Shown here: piece by piece, positions 28,091-36,622 of the stretch | Layout: the number at the start of each line of letters is the position of its first letter | How positions within the stretch are numbered: the stretch's first letter is position 1 | Source of the DNA: [Clostridium] fimetarium | Lineage (GTDB): Bacteria > Bacillota > Clostridia > Lachnospirales > Lachnospiraceae | Direction: 5' to 3' | NCBI RefSeq assembly: GCF_900111235.1 | Contig: NZ_FOJI01000015.1 | Span: 1 to 64,000 of the forward strand | DNA length: 64,000 nt | Made by a program: the position numbers and the translations under genes | The notes under the pieces: model-generated | Seen by the model: the letters and a program-made list of their open reading frames with translations, nothing else | Told to the model about the DNA's origin: nothing | Databases searched by the model: none

Positions 28091-28909
28091 CTAATTTTTA
28101 ATCGCTTTTTTAATCTTATTCTTACTAAAAATTCCTGATTGCGATAACACGACTATAATGATTGTTCCTACAAGAATCAAAGTAGACAATGCATTTACAT
28201 CTGGCGAAACACCACTTTTGATACTTTCCATAACTTTTAATGGAAACGTTTTTGTCTGACCATTTGTAAAGTAACTAATAATTACATCATCAATTGATAG
28301 TGTAAATGCCAACAGTGCTCCTCCAGCGATTCCAGGAGCTAGAACTGGTAACGTAATATTAAAAAATGTTTTGATTCTATTTGCTCCAAGGTCCATTGAC
28401 GCTTCCTCTATTGAATTATCGTATCCTGATAATCTTGCTCTTATATTAAATATTACATAGGGAACACTAAAGGTCACATGTGCAATAACCAAAGATAGAG
28501 TACCTCTTGGGATATTAACTTTTGTAAATAATGTTAAAAGAGAAATACCTAATACGATTTCGGGAATAACAACTGGTATGTATAACAATGCATCAATTGT
28601 GCTCTTTCCTTTGAACTTATACTTATACATTCCAACCGCTGCAATTGTTCCTATACAAGTTGCCAGTATCGTGCTGATTACAGCAATAATAATTGTAGTT
28701 CTAAACGAATCTAACAACGAAGTATTTTGAAATAGTTTACCATACCAGGAAAACGTGAATCCTTTCCAAGTCAAATATGGTTTCGAGGTCGTCGCGTTAA
28801 ATGAATTTACAACAATAACTACAATTGGTAAAAACAAGAAAAGATAAATGAAACTACAATAAATGGTCTTTGACATTTTTGCTAATGCTATTTTATTTTG
28901 TCTTTTCAT
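28091..28909 (-). CDS. potC: Polyamine ABC permease PotC
   Basis: A 272-residue permease with six membrane segments. The docking loop DLGANRIKTFFNITLPVLAP (about 176-195) contacts PotA. The start has Lys-rich MKRQNKIALAKMSK before the first segment, as is typical for PotC. It starts three bases after potB ends and is followed by potD. GGGGGTG precedes the ATG. Confidence 0.93.
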   Translation of the reverse strand: MKRQNKIALAKMSKTIYCSFIYLFLFLPIVVIVVNSFNATTSKPYLTWKGFTFSWYGKLFQNTSLLDSFRTTIIIAVISTILATCIGTIAAVGMYKYKFKGKSTIDALLYIPVVIPEIVLGISLLTLFTKVNIPRGTLSLVIAHVTFSVPYVIFNIRARLSGYDNSIEEASMDLGANRIKTFFNITLPVLAPGIAGGALLAFTLSIDDVIISYFTNGQTKTFPLKVMESIKSGVSPDVNALSTLILVGTIIIVVLSQSGIFSKNKIKKAIKN

Positions 28910-28912
28910 TTT

Positions 28913-29779
28913 CTACACCCCCAAATTATCCATATCTCCACCACACTTCTGATAAAGTTTTACTAATAGTAACGTAATCAAAATCAATACAATTGATAAG
29001 GCTGCACCCAATGACCAGTTATTTCCGCTTTGGAACTGTCTTTCAATTAAGTTTCCTATTAGATCAGTATTTCCACCACCTAAAATATCTGATACAAAGA
29101 AATACCCTAACGTTGGTATAAATACCATAATCGAACCAGAAAATATTCCACTTACCGTCAAAGGTAATACGATTTTCAAAAATGTAGTATGCCCTTTCGC
29201 ACCTAAATCAGAAGATGCCTCAAGTAAGTTCTGGTCTAGCTTCTCAAGTACCGTATAAAGTGGCAATACCATAAAAGGAAATAGGCAGTAGACCATACCG
29301 AGTACTGTGGTTCCCCTGTTATACAATAGGTCCAATGGCTTATCTATTAAATGAAGATGCATTAGCCCTGTATTTAACCATCCAGTTGTACCTAGAAATG
29401 TTTTCCATCCATAAATACGGATTAATGAATTGGTCCAAAATGGAATGATTACTAACATATATAATATTGTCTTTCTTTTACTTAATGTTCTTGAAATGAT
29501 CATTGTAAAAGGATATGCAAGTAATATACAAATCAAAGTTGTTAAAAACGCGATTAATATAGACTGCCCATATATTTGAATGTAATTTGGATTAAATAAT
29601 CTTTGATAATTTACAAGGGTGAATTTGAAAACTACATTGTAATGCTCGTCAATACTACAAAAACTCATTACCAAAACATATAGCAAGGGGATTGCTACAA
29701 AGAACGACAGCCATAGTGCAACTGGTCCAACCATTACTGCAGCCGGAACTGCATTTGATTTCAAATTATGTTTTGTCAT
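28913..29779 (-). CDS. potB: Polyamine ABC permease PotB
   Basis: A 288-residue membrane permease with about six segments; FTLVNYQRLFNPNYIQIYGQS lies in the first extracellular part, and the ATPase-docking loop DLGAKGHTTFLKIVLPLTVS is at about 191-210. It partners with PotC to form the channel. AGGAGG precedes the ATG, 11 bases after potA. Confidence 0.93.
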   Translation of the reverse strand: MTKHNLKSNAVPAAVMVGPVALWLSFFVAIPLLYVLVMSFCSIDEHYNVVFKFTLVNYQRLFNPNYIQIYGQSILIAFLTTLICILLAYPFTMIISRTLSKRKTILYMLVIIPFWTNSLIRIYGWKTFLGTTGWLNTGLMHLHLIDKPLDLLYNRGTTVLGMVYCLFPFMVLPLYTVLEKLDQNLLEASSDLGAKGHTTFLKIVLPLTVSGIFSGSIMVFIPTLGYFFVSDILGGGNTDLIGNLIERQFQSGNNWSLGAALSIVLILITLLLVKLYQKCGGDMDNLGV

Positions 29780-29790
29780 ATGCCTGCCTC

Positions 29791-30897
29791 CTAAGCTAGT
29801 TTAATATTTTCAACTGCATTATAAAATGTCTGATCTGGTGAATGGAGCAATTTTGCATCTTCGTTTTCCCAGTAGAGAAATACAGTTCCTTCTGACGGTA
29901 ACGCTTGCCCTGCAAGTCTTTCCAGTTTTACTTCACTTCCGTTTGGTAGCACCGCTATTGTCTTTAAAGTTGCACCAACATATACTTGTTCTTTTACTTT
30001 TGCTTCTATTGTAAATCCTTCTACGGGTTCTAATGAATACTTCATTCGCTCTGGTCTAACGGAAACTGCTATTATTTCATTTAAACTAAAATCACTACCT
30101 TTTCCTTTAATAATGCCAGATTCTATTACAACAGAAACTTCATCTTTATTAATTTCTTTCACATATCCTTCAAATAGATTTGTTTCTCCAATAAATGTTG
30201 CAACGAATTTTGTCTTTGGATTTTCATAAATATTATAAGGAATATCAACTTGCTCTAAAACTCCTTGATGCATGATTGCAACTCGGTCACTCATGGATAA
30301 CGCTTCTTCTTGATCATGCGTTACATAGATAAATGTAATATTTAACTTTTTTTGTAAACGTTTTAATTCCAATTGCATCTGTTTTCGAAGCTTTAGGTCC
30401 AATGCGCCAAGCGGTTCGTCAAGCAATAAAACTTTCGGTTTATTAATCAACGCTCTTGCAATTGCCACACGCTGTTTTTGACCACCTGATAAATTTGAAG
30501 GAAAACGTTTTTCAAATCCTCCCAATTGTACTAAATCAAGCATATCCATGACTCTTTTCTTAATTTCACTCTTTTTGATTTTTTTGATTTTTAAGCCATA
30601 TGCAACATTATCATATACATTCATATGTGGAAACAATGCATAGCTTTGAAATACTGTATTCACATCTCTTTCAAAAGGCGCCTTACTTGCAATATCTTCT
30701 CCCTGTACGAGAATTGAACCACTTGTCTGTTCTTCAAATCCAGCTATCATTCTAAGTGTAGTCGTTTTTCCACATCCAGAAGATCCCAGTAATGTCAAAA
30801 ACTCTCCTTCATACACTGTAAGATTCAAATCTTTTACGATATGATTGTTTCCATAGGATTTGTTAACATCTTTAATTTCAACAACTGCATTTTTCAT
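29791..30897 (-). CDS. potA: Polyamine ABC transporter ATPase PotA
   Basis: A 368-residue ATPase. Walker A is GSSGCGKTT (about 36-44), the signature is LSGGQKQRVAIARAL (about 136-150), Walker B is VLLLDEPLGALD, and the switch His is in YVTHDQEEALSM. A C-terminal TOBE-like regulatory domain begins near 280 (VSVRPERMKYSL, VYVGATLKTIAVLPNG). I chose the ATG at 30895-30897 with GGAG five bases upstream (in GCAGATTGGAG); the longer frame starts inside that leader. Confidence 0.93.
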   Translation of the reverse strand: MKNAVVEIKDVNKSYGNNHIVKDLNLTVYEGEFLTLLGSSGCGKTTTLRMIAGFEEQTSGSILVQGEDIASKAPFERDVNTVFQSYALFPHMNVYDNVAYGLKIKKIKKSEIKKRVMDMLDLVQLGGFEKRFPSNLSGGQKQRVAIARALINKPKVLLLDEPLGALDLKLRKQMQLELKRLQKKLNITFIYVTHDQEEALSMSDRVAIMHQGVLEQVDIPYNIYENPKTKFVATFIGETNLFEGYVKEINKDEVSVVIESGIIKGKGSDFSLNEIIAVSVRPERMKYSLEPVEGFTIEAKVKEQVYVGATLKTIAVLPNGSEVKLERLAGQALPSEGTVFLYWENEDAKLLHSPDQTFYNAVENIKLA

Positions 30898-30955
30898 ATT
30901 AACTCCAATCTGCATTATTTCTCACGATTTTCTATTTGAATTATAGAATCCTCAT

Positions 30956-31312
30956 TTACAGTGCTTTATTTCCTCTTTCACCAGTTCTAATACGGACTGC
31001 ATCTTCAATATTTCTAATGAAAATTTTACCATCACCAACGCGACCTGTTGCTACTAAATCCCTTATTTCAGTTATAATTTCTTCCACTTTTTCATCATGT
31101 ACTACAACTTCTACTCTAATTTTTGGAAGAAGATTTATTGTTGTTTTGAATCCTTTAATTTCATTAATGCTTCCATCTGCATTTGCAAATCCTTTTTGCG
31201 TACCACATCCCATAACGCTTGAAATAGTCATACCTCCGCAGTTATAGTTATCCAAAATCTGTTTAACGGTTTCCAATTTTTCTGGCCGTATAATCAATAC
31301 TAACTCTTTCAT
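30956..31312 (-). CDS. Atypical PII-family signal protein
   Basis: A 118-residue GlnB/GlnK-like trimer subunit. The core is clear: MKELVLIIRPEKLETVKQIL, GGMTISSVMGCGTQKG, the B-loop TGRVGDGKIFI (89-99) and C-loop IRTGERG. The T-loop (about 37-60) is about six residues longer than in GlnB and has no Tyr at the uridylylation position (a Thr aligns there), so it cannot be controlled by GlnD in the usual way. It precedes potA by about 60 bases and no amt gene is near. It likely binds ATP/ADP/2-oxoglutarate and may regulate the polyamine transporter or its genes; the partner is unknown. Confidence 0.88.
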   Translation of the reverse strand: MKELVLIIRPEKLETVKQILDNYNCGGMTISSVMGCGTQKGFANADGSINEIKGFKTTINLLPKIRVEVVVHDEKVEEIITEIRDLVATGRVGDGKIFIRNIEDAVRIRTGERGNKAL

Positions 31313-31333
31313 ATAATATCCTCCTTATTATAA

Positions 31334-31401
31334 AAAGCGAAACAAGTTTCGCTTGGAAGAATGCTACGCATTCTTCTGAACTTACTTCGTCTAACGACGA
31401 A
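31334..31401 (-). other. Three consecutive hairpins in the PII gene leader
   Basis: In transcript order: ttcgtc/gacgaa (31401-31386), gaagaatgc/gcattcttc (31376-31356) and aagcgaa/ttcgctt (31354-31335), the last followed by TTTTTAT like a terminator and only about 20 bases from the start codon. They suggest attenuation of the PII-pot operon. Confidence 0.6.
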
Positions 31402-31414
31402 CTTTCCTATAAGG

Positions 31415-31460
31415 TAAAAAAAAAAGCAACGGAACTTACCAGTAGGTAGCTCCGTTGCTT
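31415..31460 (-). terminator. Strong intrinsic terminator upstream of the PII gene
   Basis: Stem gcaacgga/tccgttgc (31426-31433 and 31451-31458) with inner pairs, followed by ten T on the minus strand. It may end the LuxR-type gene transcript, or attenuate the PII operon, because a promoter match lies just upstream (31471-31499). Confidence 0.88.
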
Positions 31461-31470
31461 TATAAATGCA

Positions 31471-31499
31471 ATTATAATCTTATATATATATATAATCAA
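31471..31499 (-). promoter_or_regulatory. Possible promoter of the PII-pot operon
   Basis: TTGATT (31494-31499) and TATAAT (31471-31476) are 17 bases apart on the minus strand. The tract is AT-rich, so a chance match is possible. If real, the transcript begins right before the terminator hairpin at 31415-31460. Confidence 0.5.
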
Positions 31500-31591
31500 T
31501 TATTCTAAAATGTAATTTTTATAACACTTTTTTATAATTATGTAATTATATAGTATTATATTTTTTAAATATTACATCCTAAAAGTATTAT

Positions 31592-32344
31592 TTAATTATC
31601 ATTTTCTCTAATCATCATAAACATTTGAACTCGATTATTAATTCCTAATTTTCGATATATATTAAGCACATGCTTTTTTAATGTATTAACACTAATTACC
31701 AATTCCTCGCATATTTTATCATTATCTAATCCCTTCAAAAGGAGTCTTAGAATTACTTCTTCTCTTTTTGTTAGTTGAAATTTTATTACGGTCTCAGTAA
31801 TTGTTAGTTTGCAGTGTATTTTGTCTCCTTTCGTTTTTTCATTAAACATTCTAAATGAAAGGTGATCTTTTAACATATCTAACAAAAATACATCATCATA
31901 TTGGAAATTTTCTTTACCGATTGTTCGATATAATGTTATTACTCCAAGAAATTGCTTTTCTCTTGCGAGTATCATTTGAATAGAATAATGCCAGTTATTC
32001 GGCTTATATACTTTTTGATAATATTCGGACTTTATACGTTTTTCGTCATTAATGATATCCGTTTCTCGGTATACCATACTTTTTCCACCGTACATAATTC
32101 CTCTACTATAATCCAATTCATCATATTGTGCTGCTCGATCTAACTCACAATTAAATGACACTGGATTTATCAGTCCTTTTTTACCATCTTCATTTGCAAG
32201 GAAAAAATCTGCACTATCGAAATTTAGAACCATTGTCAACTGCTCTAATAAATTACTTCGCATTATCATAATATCTTCCGTCGTATAAATTTTATATATA
32301 ATGTTATTGAGTACCAACCAATCACTAGTTTCTAGATTTTTCAT
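31592..32344 (-). CDS. LuxR-type transcriptional regulator with N-terminal sensor
   Basis: A regulator of about 250 residues. The C-terminal 65 residues are a LuxR HTH (LTKREEVILRLLLKGLDNDK, ICEELVISVNTLKKHVLNIY, RKLGINNR). Residues 1-175 look like a GAF-type sensor (NFDSADFFLANEDGKKG, YSIQMILAREKQFLGVITLY). No phosphoacceptor receiver domain is seen. The ATG at 32342-32344 has GGAGG eight bases upstream and overlaps the end of the PucR-type gene, so the two are coupled. Position suggests control of polyamine or GABA genes; the ligand is unknown. Confidence 0.85.
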   Translation of the reverse strand: MKNLETSDWLVLNNIIYKIYTTEDIMIMRSNLLEQLTMVLNFDSADFFLANEDGKKGLINPVSFNCELDRAAQYDELDYSRGIMYGGKSMVYRETDIINDEKRIKSEYYQKVYKPNNWHYSIQMILAREKQFLGVITLYRTIGKENFQYDDVFLLDMLKDHLSFRMFNEKTKGDKIHCKLTITETVIKFQLTKREEVILRLLLKGLDNDKICEELVISVNTLKKHVLNIYRKLGINNRVQMFMMIRENDN

Positions 32345-33515
32345 TCGCAATGCCTCCATCTGTCTTTAGCTGCAAGTAATTTTTAATATAAAATGCCATT
32401 TGAAGTTTAAATTTTGATTCCATTGTATTAATATCATCATTTAGTAATTCTTTAATCTTTTTCACTCTGTAGTTAACTGTATTACGATGAGTAAATGTTT
32501 TATCTGAAACCAGCTGAATACTAGTATCATATTTTACATATAATTCAAGCGTTTCAAGTAAATTACTACCTCTCTTTTTATCGTAATCTTCTAATATAAT
32601 CAAACTCTCTTTGTAGATTTTCTTCAATATTTCTAAATCACTCACAAAAAACAAGATTCGATATATTCCTAAACTTTCGAAATAGCATTTTCTAATATTA
32701 TTATATTTAGCTGCGCTTAATGTACAAACCGCCTGATGATAACATAGAGCAATGGAGTATATAGTATCACTTATATCTGCGATTCCAATTCTAGTAATTG
32801 GTTTATAGTTTTCCAATTTATCAACAATTCTTTCTACTCGCTGTTTATCAATTTGATGCATGATAACAATTAGCATATTTCCATCTAAATACATATGGTA
32901 ATCTAGTTCTTCTTTAATCAGAATATTAGTTATGTTTATAAAAATATTCTTTGATTTATCATCAAATTCTTTCATATTATCAAAATAAAGAGCCATAACA
33001 CTGTACGTTTCATTTTGATTATAACCATAAGTATTCAATTCACTAAAATAGGCAGATGCATTATCCGGATGAGAAATAATCTCTTTTAAGGCAATTGTAA
33101 TGTTATCCTGCACTTTTGAATCATGCAACAACTGACTGCAATAGTCTTGCATAATATCAGAAAGGCGTATTTCCCAAGGCATAACAAATAACGGGAATTC
33201 ATTTTTGTTGCACATTTCCTTTATCTCTTCATTAATATCATCTTCTACAATATAATTACCTACATTAATAATGAGACCAGTCGATTTTTGTTTTATTAAT
33301 TCTTGTACAAATTCATAAATCCATTTTCTATTATTCGCATTTAATCCCGTTGTTAATATAAGTTCACTGCCTTTTAAAAAACTTACAGTCATAATATCTT
33401 CGGTAAATTGTGCCCAAGATACTACATTTTTGAGTCCGGCTTCTCCTGCTATCAACTTTAACTTATATTGGCTCTTTGATTGGTTAAATAAATCAAATAG
33501 AGTAATGGACATATG
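32325..33515 (-). CDS. PucR-family transcriptional regulator
   Basis: A regulator of about 396 residues with an N-terminal PucR ligand-type domain (VVSWAQFTEDIMTVSFLKGS, ELILTTGLN) and a C-terminal PucR HTH (DKTFTHRNTVNYRVKKIKEL). This family controls purine, GABA and amino-acid catabolism, often as activator. The ATG at 33513-33515 is supported by GGAGG seven bases upstream and a promoter at 33538-33566; the extra 48 N-terminal codons of the longer frame overlap that promoter. It is divergent from gabT, 187 bases away, so gabT is the natural target. Confidence 0.9.
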   Translation of the reverse strand, partial: HMSITLFDLFNQSKSQYKLKLIAGEAGLKNVVSWAQFTEDIMTVSFLKGSELILTTGLNANNRKWIYEFVQELIKQKSTGLIINVGNYIVEDDINEEIKEMCNKNEFPLFVMPWEIRLSDIMQDYCSQLLHDSKVQDNITIALKEIISHPDNASAYFSELNTYGYNQNETYSVMALYFDNMKEFDDKSKNIFINITNILIKEELDYHMYLDGNMLIVIMHQIDKQRVERIVDKLENYKPITRIGIADISDTIYSIALCYHQAVCTLSAAKYNNIRKCYFESLGIYRILFFVSDLEILKKIYKESLIILEDYDKKRGSNLLETLELYVKYDTSIQLVSDKTFTHRNTVNYRVKKIKELLNDDINTMESKFKLQMAFYIKNYLQLKTDGGIANEKSRN

Positions 33516-33537
33516 CGAACCTCCAACTATTTTTTTT

Positions 33538-33566
33538 AAGATACCATATATCTTTCCTATTGTCAA
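33538..33566 (-). promoter_or_regulatory. Sigma-A promoter of the pucR-luxR pair
   Basis: Minus-strand TTGACA (33561-33566) and TATCTT (33538-33543), 17 bases apart. A TGTATT/AATACA dyad near 33572-33595 lies between this promoter and gabT and could be a PucR operator. Confidence 0.72.
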
Positions 33567-33702
33567 AAGAGTGTATTGTATATGGGTGAAATACATCGTG
33601 CTATTAGCACATATTTGTCTCGTATTTTTATGCTCTAAAGCCATTTTATTTATAATCATCCTGTGATATCATAACCACATTATATAAATTGGAGGTTCTA
33701 CT

Positions 33703-35055
33703 ATGTTAAAAGAAGCGTTACCTAAAATTATTACAGAGTCCTTGCCAGGTCCAAAAGCGAAGGAACTTATTGAAAGAAGAAACAATGCCACCCCATCTGC
33801 AATACGTTGTGTATATCCAGTTGTAATTGCAAGAGGCGAAGGCGCAATGATTGAAGATGTAGACGGTAACTATTTCCTTGATTGGATCGGTGGCGTTGGA
33901 GTACTTAATATCGGATACTCACACCCTGAAGTGATTGCTGCTGTAAAAGAACAAGCAGATAAATATTTTCATGCAATGCAAAACATTGCAACGCATGAAG
34001 GTTATGTTGCGCTTGCTGAGAAAATGAATTCCATTATCCCAGTAAAAGGCGTTGAAAAGAAGACATTTTTTGCAAATTCTGGTGCAGAAGCAGATGAAAA
34101 TGCAATAAAAGTTGCCAAATCATTTACAAAAAGACCAAACATTATTGTTTTTTCAGGTGCATTTCATGGCAGGACATTACTAACGATGTCTATGACAGCT
34201 AAAAAATCTTATTCAAATGGTTTAGGGCCATTTCCTGATGGCGTGTATAGAGCAGAATTCCCATATTACTATAGAAAACCTGCCGGTATGAGCACAGAAA
34301 ATACATTATCTTATTATATCAAAAAACTTGAGCAAGTATTTGATGAAGCATCACCTGCAGAACAGGTTGCTGCTATTGTTGTAGAACCATTACAAGGTGA
34401 AGGCGGTTTCATTCCTGTTCCTATCGAATGGATTAAAGCCGTTCGTAAAATTTGTGATGACAATGGAATCTTATTAATTGCAGATGAAGTACAAACGGGT
34501 TTTTGTAGAACCGGTAAAATGTTTGCTTGCGAATATTGGAAAGAAGAAGGCATTATGCCTGATATTATTGCAAGTGCAAAATCAATCGGTGCTGGTATTC
34601 CTCTAAGTGCGATTACAGCAAGAAAAGAAATTATGGAATCTGTTAAGCCTGGAACGCTCGGTGGAACTTATTCTGGTAATGCTTTAGCCTGTGCTGCTGC
34701 GCTTAAAACAATTGAAATTATGGAAAGAGATCACTTAGCTGATCGTTCTATGGAGATTGGTAAGAAGGTTATGTCCACTTATACCAAATGGATGAGCAAA
34801 TACGATGTTATCGGAGATGTACGTGGATTGGGTGGAATGATTGGTATTGAATTTGTAAAAGATAAAGCTACCAAAGAACCAAACCCTGAAATCGTATCTA
34901 AAATCGTCATGAATGCTGTTCAAAAAGGACTTATGATTGAAAGTGCTGGCGTTTATGGAAATGTAATTCGATTCTTAGCTCCACTTGTTATAACTGATGA
35001 ACAACTTACGGAAGGTCTTCGCATCTTCGAAGAAGCTATAAGGGATAGTTTGTAG
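33703..35055 (+). CDS. gabT: 4-aminobutyrate aminotransferase
   Basis: A 450-residue class-III PLP aminotransferase giving succinic semialdehyde from GABA. Visible are NYFLDWIGGVGVLNIGYSHP, FFANSGAEADENAIKVAK, GAFHGRTLLTMSMT, VEPLQGEGGFIPVP, LIADEVQTGFCRTGKMFACE and the PLP Lys in IIASAKSIGAGIP, with the GTLGGTYSGNALACAAAL tail. This pattern is GabT-like rather than ornithine aminotransferase. GGAGG precedes the ATG. It is divergent from the PucR-type regulator and upstream of the alcohol dehydrogenase that would take its product. Confidence 0.9.
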   Translation: MLKEALPKIITESLPGPKAKELIERRNNATPSAIRCVYPVVIARGEGAMIEDVDGNYFLDWIGGVGVLNIGYSHPEVIAAVKEQADKYFHAMQNIATHEGYVALAEKMNSIIPVKGVEKKTFFANSGAEADENAIKVAKSFTKRPNIIVFSGAFHGRTLLTMSMTAKKSYSNGLGPFPDGVYRAEFPYYYRKPAGMSTENTLSYYIKKLEQVFDEASPAEQVAAIVVEPLQGEGGFIPVPIEWIKAVRKICDDNGILLIADEVQTGFCRTGKMFACEYWKEEGIMPDIIASAKSIGAGIPLSAITARKEIMESVKPGTLGGTYSGNALACAAALKTIEIMERDHLADRSMEIGKKVMSTYTKWMSKYDVIGDVRGLGGMIGIEFVKDKATKEPNPEIVSKIVMNAVQKGLMIESAGVYGNVIRFLAPLVITDEQLTEGLRIFEEAIRDSL

Positions 35056-35080
35056 GAGATCTGGGATTGGGGGGGTTGTG

Positions 35081-35264
35081 AGTGAATGTTAATTTATCAG
35101 GATGCGTTTTGCTTGCCTTTCCTTCAAGCAGTATGTATTTTATAAGCCTCAGAGATGATGAAAAGACTCGCTTGCGCTCGTTTTTCATCTGAGTCTTGTA
35201 AAATACATGGGCACTGCTTTCAGCCGGTCTGCGCAAAACGCATCCTGATAAATTAACATTCACT
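35081..35264. repeat. Nested inverted-repeat element, long copy C (reverse orientation)
   Basis: Perfect 32-bp outer arms (35081-35112 and 35233-35264) that differ in sequence from those of copy B. The inner motifs are the reverse complement of copy B: gcctttccttcaagcag on the left and ctgctttcagccggtctgc on the right, around the conserved core agcctcagagatgatg ... catctgagtctt. Confidence 0.9.
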
Positions 35265-35335
35265 GGCTACTTTGTTGAAAGAGCCAGACGCCTAAAACTG
35301 GGCGAATTGGGGAAAAAAATAAACAAAAAACGACA

Positions 35336-35417
35336 ATAACAACTACTACATCTACAACTACTACTACTACAACTACAACTACAAATACAACTACAACTAC
35401 AACTAGAACTACATTAT
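35336..35417. repeat. (AAC/TAC)n trinucleotide-type array
   Basis: Imperfect tandem acaact/actact units between element C and the alcohol dehydrogenase, about 70 bases from its start codon. Length variation could alter the spacing of upstream signals. Confidence 0.85.
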
Positions 35418-35485
35418 AGTATAGTCAAAAATCAAATGATGTTTAGAATATTCAGTATATAAAAATGAAGGATGAAGGTGGTAAT

Positions 35486-36601
35486 ATGCAAAAATTTAAT
35501 ATTTTTCCTACGATTGAGCAATTTGAGAGTTGTGAGGAGTTTTTGGGGGAATTTGGGATTGGGAAAGGGGATTTGGTGTTTATTAGTGATTCTACTCGCG
35601 ATTTCTATTTTACAGATGCATTTTCAGATGCATTGGTTGTTAATTATAGAAAATATGGGAGTGGTGAGCCAACTGATACTATGGTTGAAAATATATATAA
35701 TGATATCAGCGGATATACCTACAACCGAGTATTTGCAATAGGTGGGGGAACAATCCTAGATGTAGCTAAATTATTTTCATTGAAAAAAACGGTACCAGTT
35801 TTAGATTTGTTTGATAGGAAATTTGAAATAGTCAAAAATAAGGAATTGATTCTAGTACCAACAACTTGTGGAACTGGAAGTGAAGTCACAAATATTTCCA
35901 TACTTGAACTTACTGCTATTAATACCAAGATGGGATTAGCGGTAGATGAACTCTATGCTGATTATGCAGTTTTGATTCCTGAGTTGATTTCTAATCTTCC
36001 ATTCAAGTATTTTGCTACAAGTTCAATTGACGCACTAATCCATTCAATCGAATCATATACTTCACCAAAGGCCACTGAATTTAGTAAGCTTTTTTCCGAA
36101 AAAGCAATGCGAATGATATTATCCGGCTACAAAGAAATCATTAAAAAAGGTCCTGAAATTAGAAACCTCTATCTAAATGATTTTCTAATCGCAAGCACCT
36201 ATGCTGGAATTGCCTTTGGAAATGCGGGATGTGCAGCTGTTCACGCAATGAGCTATCCAATTGGTGCCACCTACCATGTACCTCATGGTGAAGCAAATTA
36301 TCTCATGTTTACAGAAGTTTACAAAACATATCAAGCACTTAATCCAAACGGGATCATAAAAAATCTAAATCATATTTTAGCTGAAATTTTAGAATGCGAA
36401 GATAACCTTGTTTATATAGAGATAGAAAAGCTTCTCGATAATATTTTACCGAGAAAGCCTCTACATTTATACAATGTTACAGAAAATGATTTATTGATAT
36501 TTACGAATACAGTTATGACCAAGCAAAGCAGGTTAATGGCAAATAACTATGCTGTACTTGACAAAGAAACTGTATTATCGATTTATACGAAATTGTATTG
36601 A
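35486..36601 (+). CDS. Iron-containing alcohol dehydrogenase, probably 4-hydroxybutyrate
   Basis: A 371-residue group-III alcohol dehydrogenase. Visible are the NAD-binding AIGGGTILDVAKL (about 88-100), the TTCGTGSEVTN segment, and metal-ligand His residues in SIDALIHSIESY, AVHAMSYPIGATYHVPHGEA. It resembles 4-hydroxybutyrate dehydrogenases that reduce succinic semialdehyde. The ATG at 35486 is preceded by AAGGTGG; an ATG seven codons upstream has no ribosome site. Its place right after gabT fits this reaction. Another short-chain aldehyde is possible. Confidence 0.85.
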   Translation: MQKFNIFPTIEQFESCEEFLGEFGIGKGDLVFISDSTRDFYFTDAFSDALVVNYRKYGSGEPTDTMVENIYNDISGYTYNRVFAIGGGTILDVAKLFSLKKTVPVLDLFDRKFEIVKNKELILVPTTCGTGSEVTNISILELTAINTKMGLAVDELYADYAVLIPELISNLPFKYFATSSIDALIHSIESYTSPKATEFSKLFSEKAMRMILSGYKEIIKKGPEIRNLYLNDFLIASTYAGIAFGNAGCAAVHAMSYPIGATYHVPHGEANYLMFTEVYKTYQALNPNGIIKNLNHILAEILECEDNLVYIEIEKLLDNILPRKPLHLYNVTENDLLIFTNTVMTKQSRLMANNYAVLDKETVLSIYTKLY

Positions 36602-36622
36602 TTATATCACTACTATCATTAC

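Larger units (their letters stand above)
35056..35485. other. Gap between gabT and the alcohol dehydrogenase, repeat-filled
   Basis: Contains nested element C (35081-35264), which may end or buffer the gabT transcript, and a trinucleotide-type array (35336-35417). No gene or clear classical terminator is seen otherwise. Confidence 0.7.

Noticed and set aside
35036-35263. Minus-strand open frame across nested element C
   Set aside because: Reads through the palindromic repeat and has no ribosome site; the repeat explains it.
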